Assembly: GCA_040274725.1 (NCBI GenBank)
Contig: JBEMAQ010000001.1
Span: forward strand, 124,001-188,000
Direction: 5' to 3'
From: Solibacillus sp040274725
Lineage (GTDB): Bacteria > Bacillota > Bacilli > Bacillales_A > Planococcaceae
Length of the DNA stretch: 64,000 bases
Positions 54,139 through 62,637 of this stretch are shown here, in pieces; position 1 is the first letter of the stretch; each line of letters begins with the position of its first letter. Position numbers and translations under genes: made by a program. The notes below the pieces were generated by a model. That model ran no database searches. It had not been told where the DNA came from and saw nothing but the letters and a program-made list of their open reading frames with translations.

Positions 54139-55058
54139 GACTTTTCCCTCTGTTCTTCATTAATTTGGATAAACACTTGATCTAATGACCCTTTAATGAC
54201 TTCAAATGAGGTTAAATATGGAGCTAGCGTATTAAGAATAGGTATTGCTGCTACTGTCGATTGAAGGCCTAACTTATACATATCTCCATGCGGCTCGATA
54301 GCATAGCCAAGCGATTTGGCCATTTCACATGCTTGTTCATCATCTTTAAAAGTCATGAGCAATTGATCTGATGCATATTGTAGCTTCAATTCATTTGGGG
54401 AGCCTTCTGCAACAATTTCCCCCTCCTTCAGTACAACAATTTTATCCGCAACCGCCGCTTCCTCCATATAATGCGTCGTTAAAAAAATAGTCATATTCAT
54501 ATCAACCCGTAGCTTTTCAATTGCTTGCCAAACAAATTTCCTCGTTTGAGGGTCTAGGCCCGTTGTCGGCTCATCTAAAAATAAAATTTGTGGTTTGTGG
54601 ATAATTGCTCGAGCAATATCAGCTCGCCTTTTTTGCCCACCTGAAAGCTGGCCATATTTTTTATGTGAAATATCGTCAAGATGTAAATACGTGCAAACAA
54701 ATGAATAATTCTCTTTTAATTGCTGCTTCGTCAAATTATAAAATTTCCCTCGGTGCATAATATTTTCGATAACCGTTAGCTCTGTATCAAGTAAGCTTTG
54801 CTGAAAAACGATGCCAATGGTTTGACGAATTGCCTGATTTCCTTTGCTCGTGCCTAGCGTATAGCCATTGATTATTACCTCCCCACTACTTATATCTAGT
54901 AGCGTACAAAGCATTTCAATCGTCGTTGATTTCCCTGCACCATTTGTCCCTAAAAACGCAAACAGTGCCCCTTTTTGTACAGAAAAAGAAACTCCCTTTA
55001 CCGCTTGCACCTGACCATAATGCTTTGTTAAGCCGTCAACTTTAATTGCTAGCGTCAC
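54135..55058 (-). CDS. ABC transporter ATPase, drug-export (DrrA-like) type
   Basis: A 307-residue ATPase: Walker A GTNGAGKST, Q-loop VFQQSLLD, signature LSGGQKRR, Walker B ILFLDEPTTGLDP, switch His TTHYMEEA and a C-terminal extension typical of DrrA/BcrA proteins. It powers the permease encoded next. Start GTG has GGAGG, located in the last codons of the DUF3021 gene, so translation is coupled. Confidence 0.9.
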   Translation of the reverse strand: MTLAIKVDGLTKHYGQVQAVKGVSFSVQKGALFAFLGTNGAGKSTTIEMLCTLLDISSGEVIINGYTLGTSKGNQAIRQTIGIVFQQSLLDTELTVIENIMHRGKFYNLTKQQLKENYSFVCTYLHLDDISHKKYGQLSGGQKRRADIARAIIHKPQILFLDEPTTGLDPQTRKFVWQAIEKLRVDMNMTIFLTTHYMEEAAVADKIVVLKEGEIVAEGSPNELKLQYASDQLLMTFKDDEQACEMAKSLGYAIEPHGDMYKLGLQSTVAAIPILNTLAPYLTSFEVIKGSLDQVFIQINEEQREKS

Positions 55059-55061
55059 CCA

Positions 55062-55481
55062 TCATTCCTCCGTTTTCTTTTTTAATACCTCGTTTATTTT
55101 TTTTATTTCAATCGTCCGTAAAACGATTGTAATAAACGAAACAACGATATAAATAACGATAATTTCACAAACTAAAAAAAATATAGTGGCAGGATTTTCT
55201 ATGTCATACCATCTACCAAGTGCACCTACCGTAAATACCGATACTAAAACAATTAGAAAATGCAATGTTAAAATCCGTAAATAAGACCAAGACTCTATTT
55301 CAAATAATAATGTCGCTGTTCCAATCACAACCCCTAAAATTAATGTAAGTAAAATTTGTTCAAGCAACTCCTCACCTGACCAGAGCCTATGACTTTTATT
55401 TAACGTAATCACAGTAATAGTTATATACGATGCACTTAAACTAATTAAACAACCCAGTATTATGTTTTGAATCCACTTCAT
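55062..55481 (-). CDS. DUF3021 membrane protein, likely partner of the LytTR regulator
   Basis: A 139-residue protein with four membrane helices (about 7-27, 38-60, 68-90 and 100-122), the pattern of DUF3021. Genes of this family sit directly behind single-domain LytTR regulators; in streptococcal LytTR regulatory systems (HdrRM, BrsRM) a small membrane protein holds its regulator in check. Its ATG overlaps the regulator's stop codon (ATGA), consistent with a stoichiometric pair. The inhibitory role here is inferred. Confidence 0.8.
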   Translation of the reverse strand: MKWIQNIILGCLISLSASYITITVITLNKSHRLWSGEELLEQILLTLILGVVIGTATLLFEIESWSYLRILTLHFLIVLVSVFTVGALGRWYDIENPATIFFLVCEIIVIYIVVSFITIVLRTIEIKKINEVLKKKTEE

Positions 55482-55930
55482 ACGCCATCTCTCCCTAAAC
55501 CAAGCTTCTCTTTTAACAATTTAAAATATTTCCGACTCACCGCGACATTACAGCCGTTTGATAATAGTAAAAGTGGATTGCCAAGTACCTTTGATTGGAT
55601 GGAAGTAATTTTATCCATGTTGACAAGCATTGATTTATTGGCGCGTACAAATTTATTGCCGTATCGCTCCTCTAACTCATAAAGCTTCGATTTACATTCA
55701 AATTCTTCTTCATCCGTTTGTAAATACACTCTCGCCTCCTCTGTATAAATCGAAAAAATTTCCTCTGGCTTCAATAGATGAATATCCGAATTGAGGTAAC
55801 CGACGATATTTTCCGTAGATGCACTATTTATTTTCTTCATCAACTGTTCAATCATTTCATTGTATTCTGCTGCATAAATATGAACCTCGGTTTCCTGTTG
55901 TTGCTTTTCAATATGCAAATGAATTTTCAT
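55478..55930 (-). CDS. LytTR-domain transcriptional regulator
   Basis: A 150-residue DNA-binding protein. The C-terminal 95 residues form a LytTR domain (IFSIYTEEARVYLQTDEEEFECKSKLYELEERYG, FVRANKSMLVNMDKI, GCNVAVSRKYFKLLKEKLG); the N-terminal part has no receiver domain. This is the LytTR type found with DUF3021. The ATG at 55930 has AAAGGAG upstream; an earlier in-frame start lacks one. It probably controls its own operon through the inverted repeat at 56000-56030. Confidence 0.88.
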   Translation of the reverse strand: MKIHLHIEKQQQETEVHIYAAEYNEMIEQLMKKINSASTENIVGYLNSDIHLLKPEEIFSIYTEEARVYLQTDEEEFECKSKLYELEERYGNKFVRANKSMLVNMDKITSIQSKVLGNPLLLLSNGCNVAVSRKYFKLLKEKLGLGRDGV

Positions 55931-55999
55931 AGATAACTCCTTTCTCACCATTATTTTACCTTCTATGTTAGCACGATTACTTTTTTTGTAAGTAAGTAG

Positions 56000-56030
56000 T
56001 CGAAAATAGAAATTAAGCGGTCATTTTCGA
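56000..56030. promoter_or_regulatory. inverted repeat upstream of the LytTR operon
   Basis: TCGAAAAT (56000-56007) and ATTTTCGA (56023-56030) with a 15-base gap, 70 bases before the LytTR start codon. Candidate operator; LytTR sites are usually direct repeats with a different consensus, so this is tentative. Confidence 0.35.
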
Positions 56031-56098
56031 ATAATATACGGACACTTCCACATCCAAAATAGATTTCCTAAAAACCCAATATATTTTTATCCAATCAC

Positions 56099-56143
56099 AA
56101 AAAGCCTCGTTCACCAAAGCATTATTGGTGAACGAGGCTTTCC
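56099..56143 (-). terminator. strong terminator downstream of the 85-residue gene
   Basis: AAAGCCTCGTTCACCAA and its exact complement around a 7-base loop, then TTTTTG on the minus strand. Confidence 0.8.
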
Positions 56144-56248
56144 TATTATTAGCTTTTCATAACAAACGGTTCATACACTCTCCATGCATCTTGCTTTAAA
56201 CAGTCCTCGAGATAAGTGTAGGATTGCTTGTTATTACAAAATTAAATT

Positions 56249-56506
56249 TTATAGTTCAGCAAGCTGCTGGCAAAATTGTTGGAAGTAGTCCGCGTCTAAC
56301 TCGTTGTCCACTTCTGCTAATTCCTGTTCCTTGACTTCGCGCAATAACACAACGCCTGCCACCTCATCTGCACAGTTCGTTGCCTCGGCTAGAGTCGTAA
56401 AAGCATACGCCTCTTCCTCATCCTGCGTCAAATCACAGTCACAGTAATCATTCGCCACAAAAGCCGTCTGTACTTGCACAATGTAGTATTTATAAAACGG
56501 CTCCAT
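56249..56506 (-). CDS. small acidic hypothetical protein
   Basis: An 85-residue soluble protein starting MEPFYKYYIVQVQTAFVAND, with a DYCDCD cluster, an acidic TQDEEEAYAF stretch and a C-terminal QQFCQQLAEL helix. There is no signal peptide or membrane segment and no family I recognise. AAAGGAG precedes the ATG. It is probably monocistronic, ending in the terminator at 56099-56143. Confidence 0.7.
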   Translation of the reverse strand: MEPFYKYYIVQVQTAFVANDYCDCDLTQDEEEAYAFTTLAEATNCADEVAGVVLLREVKEQELAEVDNELDADYFQQFCQQLAEL

Positions 56507-56590
56507 CTTTGCTCGCTCCTTTCAAAAAAATCACATTTTTATATTTTAGCATAGTTAACTCGAGGTGTGTAAAGTATCACCCAAAAAAAG

Positions 56591-56618
56591 CGCACGAAAG
56601 CTGATAACCTTTCGTGCG
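56591..56618 (-). terminator. terminator after serine acetyltransferase gene
   Basis: CGCACGAAAG...CTTTCGTGCG stem followed on the minus strand by TTTTTTT. Confidence 0.8.
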
Positions 56619-56629
56619 GAATGTAAATT

Positions 56630-57523
56630 TTATTCAATATTTGGTGATGGGGTCGAGCTATATACGCGTGAATGTGGTGGGACAGATTGCGTTAGCCAAA
56701 TATTCCCGCCAACCGTTGAATCATGCCCAATTTTCGTTTTACCACCTAAAATCGTCGCACCCGCATAAATCACCACATTATCTTCAATATCTGGATGACG
56801 CTTAATGCCCTTAATTGGGTTACCATTTTCATCAAGTGGGAAGTTTTTCGCACCCAACGTTACACCTTGGTAAATTTTTACGTTTTTGCCAATTGTACAT
56901 GTTTCACCAATAACAACGCCTGTCCCGTGGTCAATGAAGAAATATTCACCAATTGACGCACCTGGATGAATGTCGATTCCTGTTAGCTGGTGGCCATATT
57001 CCGACATGACACGCGGAATCACTGGCACGTCTGCTTTATAAAGCTCATGCGCGATTCGGTGAATCATCACAGCCTTAATCGACGGATAACTTAGTAAAAT
57101 TTCCTCGGTCGACGTTGTAGCTGGATCTCCGTTATAGGCCGCAATAATATCCGTTTGTAGGAGGCTACGAATTTCTGGTAGTGTATTGACTAAATTCATG
57201 ACAATATCAGAAGCCTTGTCCTTAAAATCATCCGCTGATGTCGGCTGCTCAATGCGGTACACCGTCGCAATTAAATCACGTAAATCAAGTGAAGCAATAC
57301 GTAGCTTATTTGAAATCGCTACATTAATACGCGCTTCGTCCACATCGACCTCATCACATAAGCATGGGAACAAGACAAAGCGGAAGTCTTTTAAAATACG
57401 AATAATTTTCTCTGTACCCGAAAAACCGAGCGTATTTGTAATACTAAAATGCTCTTTATGCAGCGTTTCAAGTGACTTCGCAATCAATGGTACACCAATA
57501 TTTAACCAATCATCTAACTTCAT
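56630..57523 (-). CDS. serine O-acetyltransferase, long EpsC type
   Basis: A 297-residue enzyme making O-acetylserine for cysteine synthesis. An N-terminal helical domain (1-180) is followed by a left-handed beta-helix of hexapeptide repeats (GIDIHPGASIGEYFFIDHGTGVVIGE, IGKNVKIYQGVTLGA, ILGGKTKIGHDSTVGGN) with the catalytic Asp-His pair in IDHGTG. It belongs to the longer (about 300-residue) class rather than the 217-residue CysE of B. subtilis. GAGGTG precedes the ATG. A multi-hairpin segment ending in a terminator lies 80 bases upstream. Confidence 0.88.
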   Translation of the reverse strand: MKLDDWLNIGVPLIAKSLETLHKEHFSITNTLGFSGTEKIIRILKDFRFVLFPCLCDEVDVDEARINVAISNKLRIASLDLRDLIATVYRIEQPTSADDFKDKASDIVMNLVNTLPEIRSLLQTDIIAAYNGDPATTSTEEILLSYPSIKAVMIHRIAHELYKADVPVIPRVMSEYGHQLTGIDIHPGASIGEYFFIDHGTGVVIGETCTIGKNVKIYQGVTLGAKNFPLDENGNPIKGIKRHPDIEDNVVIYAGATILGGKTKIGHDSTVGGNIWLTQSVPPHSRVYSSTPSPNIE

Positions 57524-57601
57524 GTTTTCACCTCATACAAAATTGATAACTTCTCATTTAATTGCTTTATTGTACATGATTTTGGCACTTAGTACCATAA
57601 C

Positions 57602-57741
57602 AAAAGAAAAACCTCCAAGTGAATTCACTTGGAGGCTTCGTTATGTAGGAGCAGGGGCTCATCTCCCTGCTCATGCAAAAGCCTCCCAGCAAATCCGTGC
57701 TGTTAGGTGGAGGCTTTTGTTGTGAAGACTAAATCTTCACA
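57602..57741 (-). promoter_or_regulatory. four-hairpin segment ending in a terminator, upstream of serine acetyltransferase
   Basis: Read on the minus strand: GTGAAGA/TCTTCAC (57740-57722), CAAAAGCCTCC/GGAGGCTTTTG (57719-57676), GAGCAGGG/CCCTGCTC (57672-57649), then a perfect 24-base palindrome (57635-57612) and TTTTTCTTTT. It could be a regulatory leader, a small RNA or tandem terminators. No T-box consensus (TGGNACC) was found. Confidence 0.55.
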
Positions 57742-57792
57742 GAGGTTTTGGCACCTGAAGTATAGTATATAAAATTCCCGACAAAATTGCAA

Positions 57793-58128
57793 TTAAAACA
57801 TTTGCGGTAAATATTCTGTTTTGAAGCGACTATTTTTACGTAACCAAATTTTTAAAATATCACGGTGTGTCAGTAGCTTACGGCGTCTTGCATAGCGTCT
57901 TTTTACATCTAGTAAACTTTCTAGCAAAGCTTGCGTTTCCGGTAAACAGTCGGCTGGCTCTACTAAGACATCAAGCGTGTAGCTAATAAGCCCCTCTGTC
58001 TGCACCGCCGCAAGCAACTTCGCAAAAAGCTGACTCATCTCGGCAGACTGCTCATCTAGCTCAAGCTCCATTAGTTGAAATAATATATGTTCAATTTCCT
58101 TTTCTAATGCAATCAGTGAATCTTTCAT
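57793..58128 (-). CDS. hypothetical helical protein
   Basis: A 111-residue protein of predicted helices: EKEIEHILFQLMELELDEQS, QLFAKLLAAVQTEGLIS, then ALLESLLDVKRRYARRRKLL and a basic C-terminus. No signal peptide or membrane helix; no recognised family. GGAGG lies 9 bases before the ATG (a TTG one codon earlier is also possible). It stands alone on the minus strand, divergent from the amino-acid transporter. Confidence 0.65.
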   Translation of the reverse strand: MKDSLIALEKEIEHILFQLMELELDEQSAEMSQLFAKLLAAVQTEGLISYTLDVLVEPADCLPETQALLESLLDVKRRYARRRKLLTHRDILKIWLRKNSRFKTEYLPQMF

Positions 58129-58216
58129 CAATTATGACCTCCAAATTTACTCCCTGCTATTATAGTAGAAAAACTTGCAATTGACTAAAAATTGAACTGA
58201 ACTGCTTGAAACCTTA

Positions 58217-58245
58217 TTGACAGCCTATATTTCGGGTGATACACT
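58217..58245 (+). promoter_or_regulatory. promoter of the amino-acid transporter operon
   Basis: Consensus TTGACA, exactly 17 bases, TACACT; about 77 bases upstream of the binding-protein start. Confidence 0.7.
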
Positions 58246-58321
58246 TTATCCAACTAATATAGTAGTCTACGAAAGACTTAACTGAATATTCTTTGTAGAT
58301 GAATAAGGGAGATTACATAAT

Positions 58322-59101
58322 ATGAAACGTTTTGTAGCACTTTTCTTTGCCCTTACAGCAGTTCTTGTACTTGCTGCATGTGGCTCAAATGATTCTTCAG
58401 GTTCAGAAGAAAAAGAAGAAATCATTGTCGGCATTGACGACAAATTCGCACCAATGGGCTTCCGCGATGACAAAAATGAAATCGTCGGCTTTGATATTGA
58501 TTTAGCACGTGCTGCTGGTGAGCACATGGGCGTTGAGGTAACATTCCAACCAATCGACTGGAAAACAAAAGAAGCTGAAATTGCGAGTGGCCGTATTGAT
58601 TTAATTTGGAACGGTTATACAATTACAGACGAGCGTAAAGAGAAAGTATTATTCACAAAGCCTTACTTAGAAAACGCACAAGTTGTAATGACGTTAAAAG
58701 ATTCAGCTTTAACTTCTATTGATGACTTAGCTGGTCAAGACGTTGGGATTCAAGCATTATCTTCAGCGGTAGACGCATTGAATGCACATGCTGTAAAAGA
58801 TTCAATCAAATCTTTATCTGAATACGGCGACAACGTACTAGCGCTTACAGACTTAAAAGCTAAACGTACACAAGCAGTAATCATTGACTCAGTTGTTGGT
58901 GAATACTACATGACACAAAATCCGGATACATTTAAAATTTTAGACGACCACTTAGCACCTGAGCAATACGGTGTTGGTGTGAAAAAAGGCAACGAAGCAT
59001 TACTTGAACAATTACAAGCTGCTCTAGATAAAATGAATGAAGATGGAACAGCTGCTGAAATCTCGACAAAATGGTTCGGCGAAGATCGCGTATTAAGATA
59101 A
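58322..59101 (+). CDS. polar amino-acid ABC transporter substrate-binding lipoprotein
   Basis: A 259-residue protein with lipobox VLAACG, anchored outside the cell. The mature part is a bacterial periplasmic-binding-protein family 3 domain: DDKFAPMGFRDDKNEIVGFDIDLARAAGEHMG, WNGYTITDERKEKVLFTKPYLENAQVV and a C-terminal GTAAEISTKWFGED. Ligands in this family include glutamine, arginine, histidine and cystine; the exact one is not readable. A hairpin between this gene and the permease gene would raise binding-protein levels over the membrane parts. Confidence 0.85.
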   Translation: MKRFVALFFALTAVLVLAACGSNDSSGSEEKEEIIVGIDDKFAPMGFRDDKNEIVGFDIDLARAAGEHMGVEVTFQPIDWKTKEAEIASGRIDLIWNGYTITDERKEKVLFTKPYLENAQVVMTLKDSALTSIDDLAGQDVGIQALSSAVDALNAHAVKDSIKSLSEYGDNVLALTDLKAKRTQAVIIDSVVGEYYMTQNPDTFKILDDHLAPEQYGVGVKKGNEALLEQLQAALDKMNEDGTAAEISTKWFGEDRVLR

Positions 59102-59108
59102 TTACGCC

Positions 59109-59149
59109 AAAAGATAAGAGTTCCTATTCTTGGGGGCTCTTATCTTTTT
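59109..59149 (+). terminator. intra-operon terminator after binding-protein gene
   Basis: AAAAGATAAGAG...CTCTTATCTTTTT stem; about 75 bases before the permease start, likely partial read-through. Confidence 0.7.
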
Positions 59150-59223
59150 CTATGGTCAAAAAACTCACCAGTTACGCGTGTATACATGATAAACTAGTTC
59201 TATTATAAGAGAGGGGAATCTAC

Positions 59224-59877
59224 ATGTCAGACTTTAACACAATGGTCATCCCGATGCTTGAAGGCGCGAAAATGACCCTTTTACTATTCATTATTGCCAT
59301 CATCGTCTCGGTTCCGCTTGGATTTGCACTCACACTTGCCGTAAAAAGCCGCTTTAAGGCCCTTTCATGGTCAGCTCATACATACATTTATGTGATGCGC
59401 GGCACACCACTACTTTTACAGCTATTACTCATTTGCTTTGGTTTACCAATGATTCCAGTAATCGGTGAATTTTTAGTATTTGACCGCTTCGTAGCGGCGT
59501 GTATTGGCTTTATTTTAAACTATGCCGCGTATTTCGCTGAAATTTTCCGCGGAGGGCTACTGTCGATTGACAAAGGACAGTACGAGGCCGCGCAGGTGCT
59601 TGGCTTAAATAAATTCCAAACATTAACACGTATCATCTTACCGCAAATGTTCCGTGTCGCACTGCCTGCTGTCGCGAACGAATCGGTGACACTTATTAAA
59701 GATACCGCCCTCCTTTACGCGGTCGCTGTACCTGAGGTGCTACACTTTGCACAAACGGCCGTCAACCGAGATATGACGATTGTGCCGTACTTTGTAGCCG
59801 GTATTATTTACTTACTAATGACGCTCGTTTTAACATTGTTCTTCAAATGGTTAGAGCGACGCTTTAAATTCGAATGA
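59224..59877 (+). CDS. amino-acid ABC transporter permease, HisM/GlnP family
   Basis: A 217-residue membrane protein with five helices and the family loop YEAAQVLGLNKFQTLTRIILPQMFRVALPAVAN (EAA motif), preceded by MRGTPLLLQL, a hallmark of polar amino-acid permeases. AGAGGGGAATC precedes the ATG. It forms a homodimer with the ATPase encoded immediately after. Confidence 0.9.
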   Translation: MSDFNTMVIPMLEGAKMTLLLFIIAIIVSVPLGFALTLAVKSRFKALSWSAHTYIYVMRGTPLLLQLLLICFGLPMIPVIGEFLVFDRFVAACIGFILNYAAYFAEIFRGGLLSIDKGQYEAAQVLGLNKFQTLTRIILPQMFRVALPAVANESVTLIKDTALLYAVAVPEVLHFAQTAVNRDMTIVPYFVAGIIYLLMTLVLTLFFKWLERRFKFE

Positions 59878-59887
59878 GGTGAACACT

Positions 59888-60634
59888 TTGGCACTTATTG
59901 AAATTAACAACTTAAAAAAATCATTCGGCGCACTCGATGTGTTAAAAGATATTACGTTCTCGATCGAAAAAAATGACGTCGTCGCCGTTATTGGCCCTTC
60001 TGGTTCAGGCAAAAGTACGATGCTACGCGGCCTCGTTAATTTAGAGCAAATTAACGGCGGTAGCGTGTTGATTGACGGAGATTATTTAGTAAAAGACGGC
60101 CAGTACCCGAAGCCTGCTGACGTGAAGGCCATTACAGCAAAAATGGGTATGGTATTCCAGCACTTCAATCTATTCCCTCACTTAACGGTAAAGGAAAATT
60201 TAGAAATCTCACCGAAGCTACTAAAAACAGAGTCTGCTGATGCCATTGCGCGCCGCTCGAAAGATTTACTACAAAAGGTGGGACTTGCTGATAAAGCGAA
60301 TGTTTACCCAGGTAGCCTATCCGGTGGGCAAAAACAGCGTGTTGCCATCGCGCGCGCACTGATGATGAACCCGCAAATTTTACTCTTTGACGAGCCGACA
60401 TCCGCGCTTGACCCTGAACTTACGGGCGAGGTACTCAACGTCATGAAGGATTTAGCCGAGGAGCATATGACGATGATTGTTGTTACGCATGAAATGGACT
60501 TTGCACGTGAGGTCGCAAACAAGGTCGTGTTTATGGACGGCGGCGAAATTGTGGAGGCCAATCAGCCCGATGCCTTTTTCGATAATCCACAGCAAGAGCG
60601 TACGAAGGCATTTTTAAAACGTACATTAAAATAA
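59888..60634 (+). CDS. amino-acid ABC transporter ATPase, GlnQ family
   Basis: A 248-residue ATPase: Walker A GPSGSGKST, Q-loop VFQHFNLFPHLTV, signature LSGGQKQR, Walker B ILLFDEPTSALDPE and VTHEMDFA. I placed the start at TTG 59888 because GAGGTG lies 6 bases upstream; a GTG three codons earlier is almost on the permease stop. It is the last gene of the transporter operon and is followed by a terminator. Confidence 0.92.
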   Translation: MALIEINNLKKSFGALDVLKDITFSIEKNDVVAVIGPSGSGKSTMLRGLVNLEQINGGSVLIDGDYLVKDGQYPKPADVKAITAKMGMVFQHFNLFPHLTVKENLEISPKLLKTESADAIARRSKDLLQKVGLADKANVYPGSLSGGQKQRVAIARALMMNPQILLFDEPTSALDPELTGEVLNVMKDLAEEHMTMIVVTHEMDFAREVANKVVFMDGGEIVEANQPDAFFDNPQQERTKAFLKRTLK

Positions 60635-60640
60635 TGAACA

Positions 60641-60670
60641 AACGGTCCTTTTTATGAGGGCCGTTTTTAT
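60641..60670 (+). terminator. terminator of the amino-acid transporter operon
   Basis: ACGGTCC...GGGCCGT stem with TTTTTATTTTT tail. Confidence 0.7.
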
Positions 60671-60759
60671 TTTTAGTAACGAACAAGGCTAACAATTGAA
60701 GTTCCACCTCTTTTTAGTCTATAATTCCGAATAGTTAGTCAATAAAGGGAGGAATTTTA

Positions 60760-61518
60760 GTGAAATTACAACACAAAGTAACGATTGTTACAGGTGCTGC
60801 TTCAGGTATGGGTAAAGCAATTGCAGAGGGCTATGCGAAAGAAGGCGCAAAGGTCGTTGTATCGGATTTAAATATCGACGGAGCAAAGGCCGTTGCAGAA
60901 GCTATTACAGCAAACGGCGGCGAGGCCTTCGCCATCCAAACAAACGTGGCAAAAGCAGAGGACTTACAAACATTATTTGATGAAACCATCGCAAAATACG
61001 GCAAGTTAGATGTTTTAGTAAATAACGCCGGTATTATGGACGGCATGGAGCCGGTCAACGAAATTAGCGATGACCGCTGGGATTTAATTTTTGCAGTCAA
61101 TACGACGTCGGTGATGAAGGCAATGCGTCACGCGACAACGCTTTTCCTTGAACAAGGTCACGGCGTCATTATTAATAATATTTCTGTTGGTGGCTTAAAC
61201 GGTGGCCGTTCAGGTGCAGCATACGCCGCTTCAAAGCACGCGGTTGTTGGCTTAACGAAAAATACGGCGTTCATGTTTGCCGATAAAAATATTCGCTGCA
61301 ACGGCATTGCACCCGGTGCGGTTGCGACAAATATCGCACAATCGATGACAAATATTAGCCAAGTTGGTATGGCCAATCAGCAAAAAGGTTCAAATTTAAT
61401 TCCGCGCGTCGGCAATCCAGATGAAATTGCGAACTTGGCCATTTTCTTAGCTTCGGATGACGCAAGCTTCATTAATGGTCAGGTTATCGCAGCAGACGGT
61501 GGCTGGACAGCTTACTAA
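60760..61518 (+). CDS. short-chain dehydrogenase/reductase
   Basis: A 252-residue classical SDR: cofactor loop TGAASGMGKA, NNAG, catalytic Ser in ISVGG and YAASK, and the C-terminal FLASDDASFINGQVIAADGGW typical of FabG-like enzymes. It oxidises or reduces an unknown alcohol or ketone with NAD(P). Start GTG has GGGAGG upstream; a TATAAT lies about 40 bases before it. It is monocistronic. Confidence 0.88.
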   Translation: MKLQHKVTIVTGAASGMGKAIAEGYAKEGAKVVVSDLNIDGAKAVAEAITANGGEAFAIQTNVAKAEDLQTLFDETIAKYGKLDVLVNNAGIMDGMEPVNEISDDRWDLIFAVNTTSVMKAMRHATTLFLEQGHGVIINNISVGGLNGGRSGAAYAASKHAVVGLTKNTAFMFADKNIRCNGIAPGAVATNIAQSMTNISQVGMANQQKGSNLIPRVGNPDEIANLAIFLASDDASFINGQVIAADGGWTAY

Positions 61519-61570
61519 AGCTACAGATTCTCTTTTGAAATACGGTTTGTGAAATAATACTTGAGATGGT

Positions 61571-61606
61571 CTATCAAATCCGCATTGGTTTGATAGGCTA
61601 TTTTTT
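61571..61606 (+). terminator. terminator after SDR gene
   Basis: CTATCAAA...TTTGATAG stem followed by TATTTTTT. Confidence 0.7.
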
Positions 61607-61737
61607 GTTGAGATTGAATCAAACATGATTTTATTCATTAATCCGATCGTGTAATTGTTTCCAAAATAAGTTCAAATGTTGCAGTTACTCACTTTTAATA
61701 AATGTGCATAAAAAGCTGTATAGACAATGTTCCACCG

Positions 61738-61780
61738 AAAAAGCGACAACCGCTATTAAATCAGCATTTGTCGCTTTTTT
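61738..61780. terminator. hairpin terminator, probably for the small membrane protein gene
   Basis: AAAAAGCGACAA...TTTGTCGCTTTTTT stem with T-runs on both strands; lies 84 bases downstream of the minus-strand 69-residue gene. Confidence 0.6.
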
Positions 61781-61863
61781 AGGTGTTCCCTAACTTTCAT
61801 TTAGGATCGTTTATATGTATTATATTGCATAAAAAAGACCTAAATATAACGGTCTTGGAAATG

Positions 61864-62073
61864 CTATTTTTTTTCACAAGTAATTGGAGATCCAGAGCCA
61901 TTATTCTGTATTACTACTTTTTCTACTTTATCAAAGTTTTCAAAGCATTGCTCAATAATGAGTTCATTTGCTTGATAATTTTTATAAATTTGGTTAAACA
62001 GCAAGCCACCAATCGTCAGAATAACGCCGCTCCCAACTATTGCGATAATCAGATTAAGCTTATTTTTGTTCAA
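61864..62073 (-). CDS. small single-pass membrane protein
   Basis: A 69-residue protein: short basic N-terminus, one membrane helix (LIIAIVGSGVILTIGGLLFNQIY) and a soluble tail with two Cys residues (EQCFENFDK and SPITCEKK) that could form a disulfide if outside. The start is TTG with AAAGGAG 11 bases upstream. No family recognised. Confidence 0.6.
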   Translation of the reverse strand: MNKNKLNLIIAIVGSGVILTIGGLLFNQIYKNYQANELIIEQCFENFDKVEKVVIQNNGSGSPITCEKK

Positions 62074-62364
62074 GTTTGTCCTCTCCTTTCAGGTCAATAC
62101 ATTTTAACATTTCCTGTAATTCATCCCTACCTATGTCTGTCCCAAAAGTAATAATCTTTGAGAAAACAGCCTAAACGAAACAGAGACATTACCAAAGAGG
62201 TGTTTGGGGCATTTTTCCCTTCGCGTATATTTTAAGCTTTTTATTAAAAAGATATTTGTTTGAAAATATATATAGGAATATTTGTAAAATAATTTTATGA
62301 TATAAGTAAGTTGAGAAATTCTGATAGATTACGTAAAAAGAATAAAAGAGGTGTTGAGAAACTT

Positions 62365-62556
62365 ATGAAGAAAAACATTTTTACTATAATTAAATGGATA
62401 GCAGTAATCTATTCTTTAGGGTACATTGTCTTTGGATACCCTAATGATACATATTTAATGCGAATAATTACCGGCATTATGTTGACTATTTTTTCTGTTA
62501 CTCTATTGATTTATTTATTTAAACGTATTGAAAAGAAATTGAAAAATAAAAATTGA
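62365..62556 (+). CDS. small two-helix membrane protein
   Basis: A 63-residue protein with two predicted membrane helices (FTIIKWIAVIYSLGYIVFGY and IITGIMLTIFSVTLLIYLF) and a very basic end (KRIEKKLKNKN). Start ATG at 62365 has GAGGTG about 14 bases upstream, a rather long gap; an earlier in-frame start at 62311 lacks a site. No family recognised. AT-rich like its surroundings. Confidence 0.55.
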   Translation: MKKNIFTIIKWIAVIYSLGYIVFGYPNDTYLMRIITGIMLTIFSVTLLIYLFKRIEKKLKNKN

Positions 62557-62589
62557 AATATTTCACCTGTTGTAACTATCCTCAAAACT

Positions 62590-62637
62590 AAACTGCACCC
62601 TATTGATTAGACATATCTAACAAGTGGGTGCAGTTTA
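62590..62637. terminator. hairpin after the two-helix membrane protein gene
   Basis: AAACTGCACCC...GGGTGCAGTTT perfect 11-base-pair stem with a 25-base loop and weak T-tail. Confidence 0.55.

Larger units (their letters stand above)
61519..61863. other. intergenic region with two terminators
   Basis: 345 bases without a credible gene. Holds the SDR terminator (61571-61606) and a second hairpin (61738-61780); the rest is AT-rich and featureless. Confidence 0.5.

Noticed and set aside
57524..57760. T-box leader for serine acetyltransferase
   Set aside because: Hairpins and a terminator are present but no TGGNACC antiterminator sequence or specifier-loop pattern could be found.
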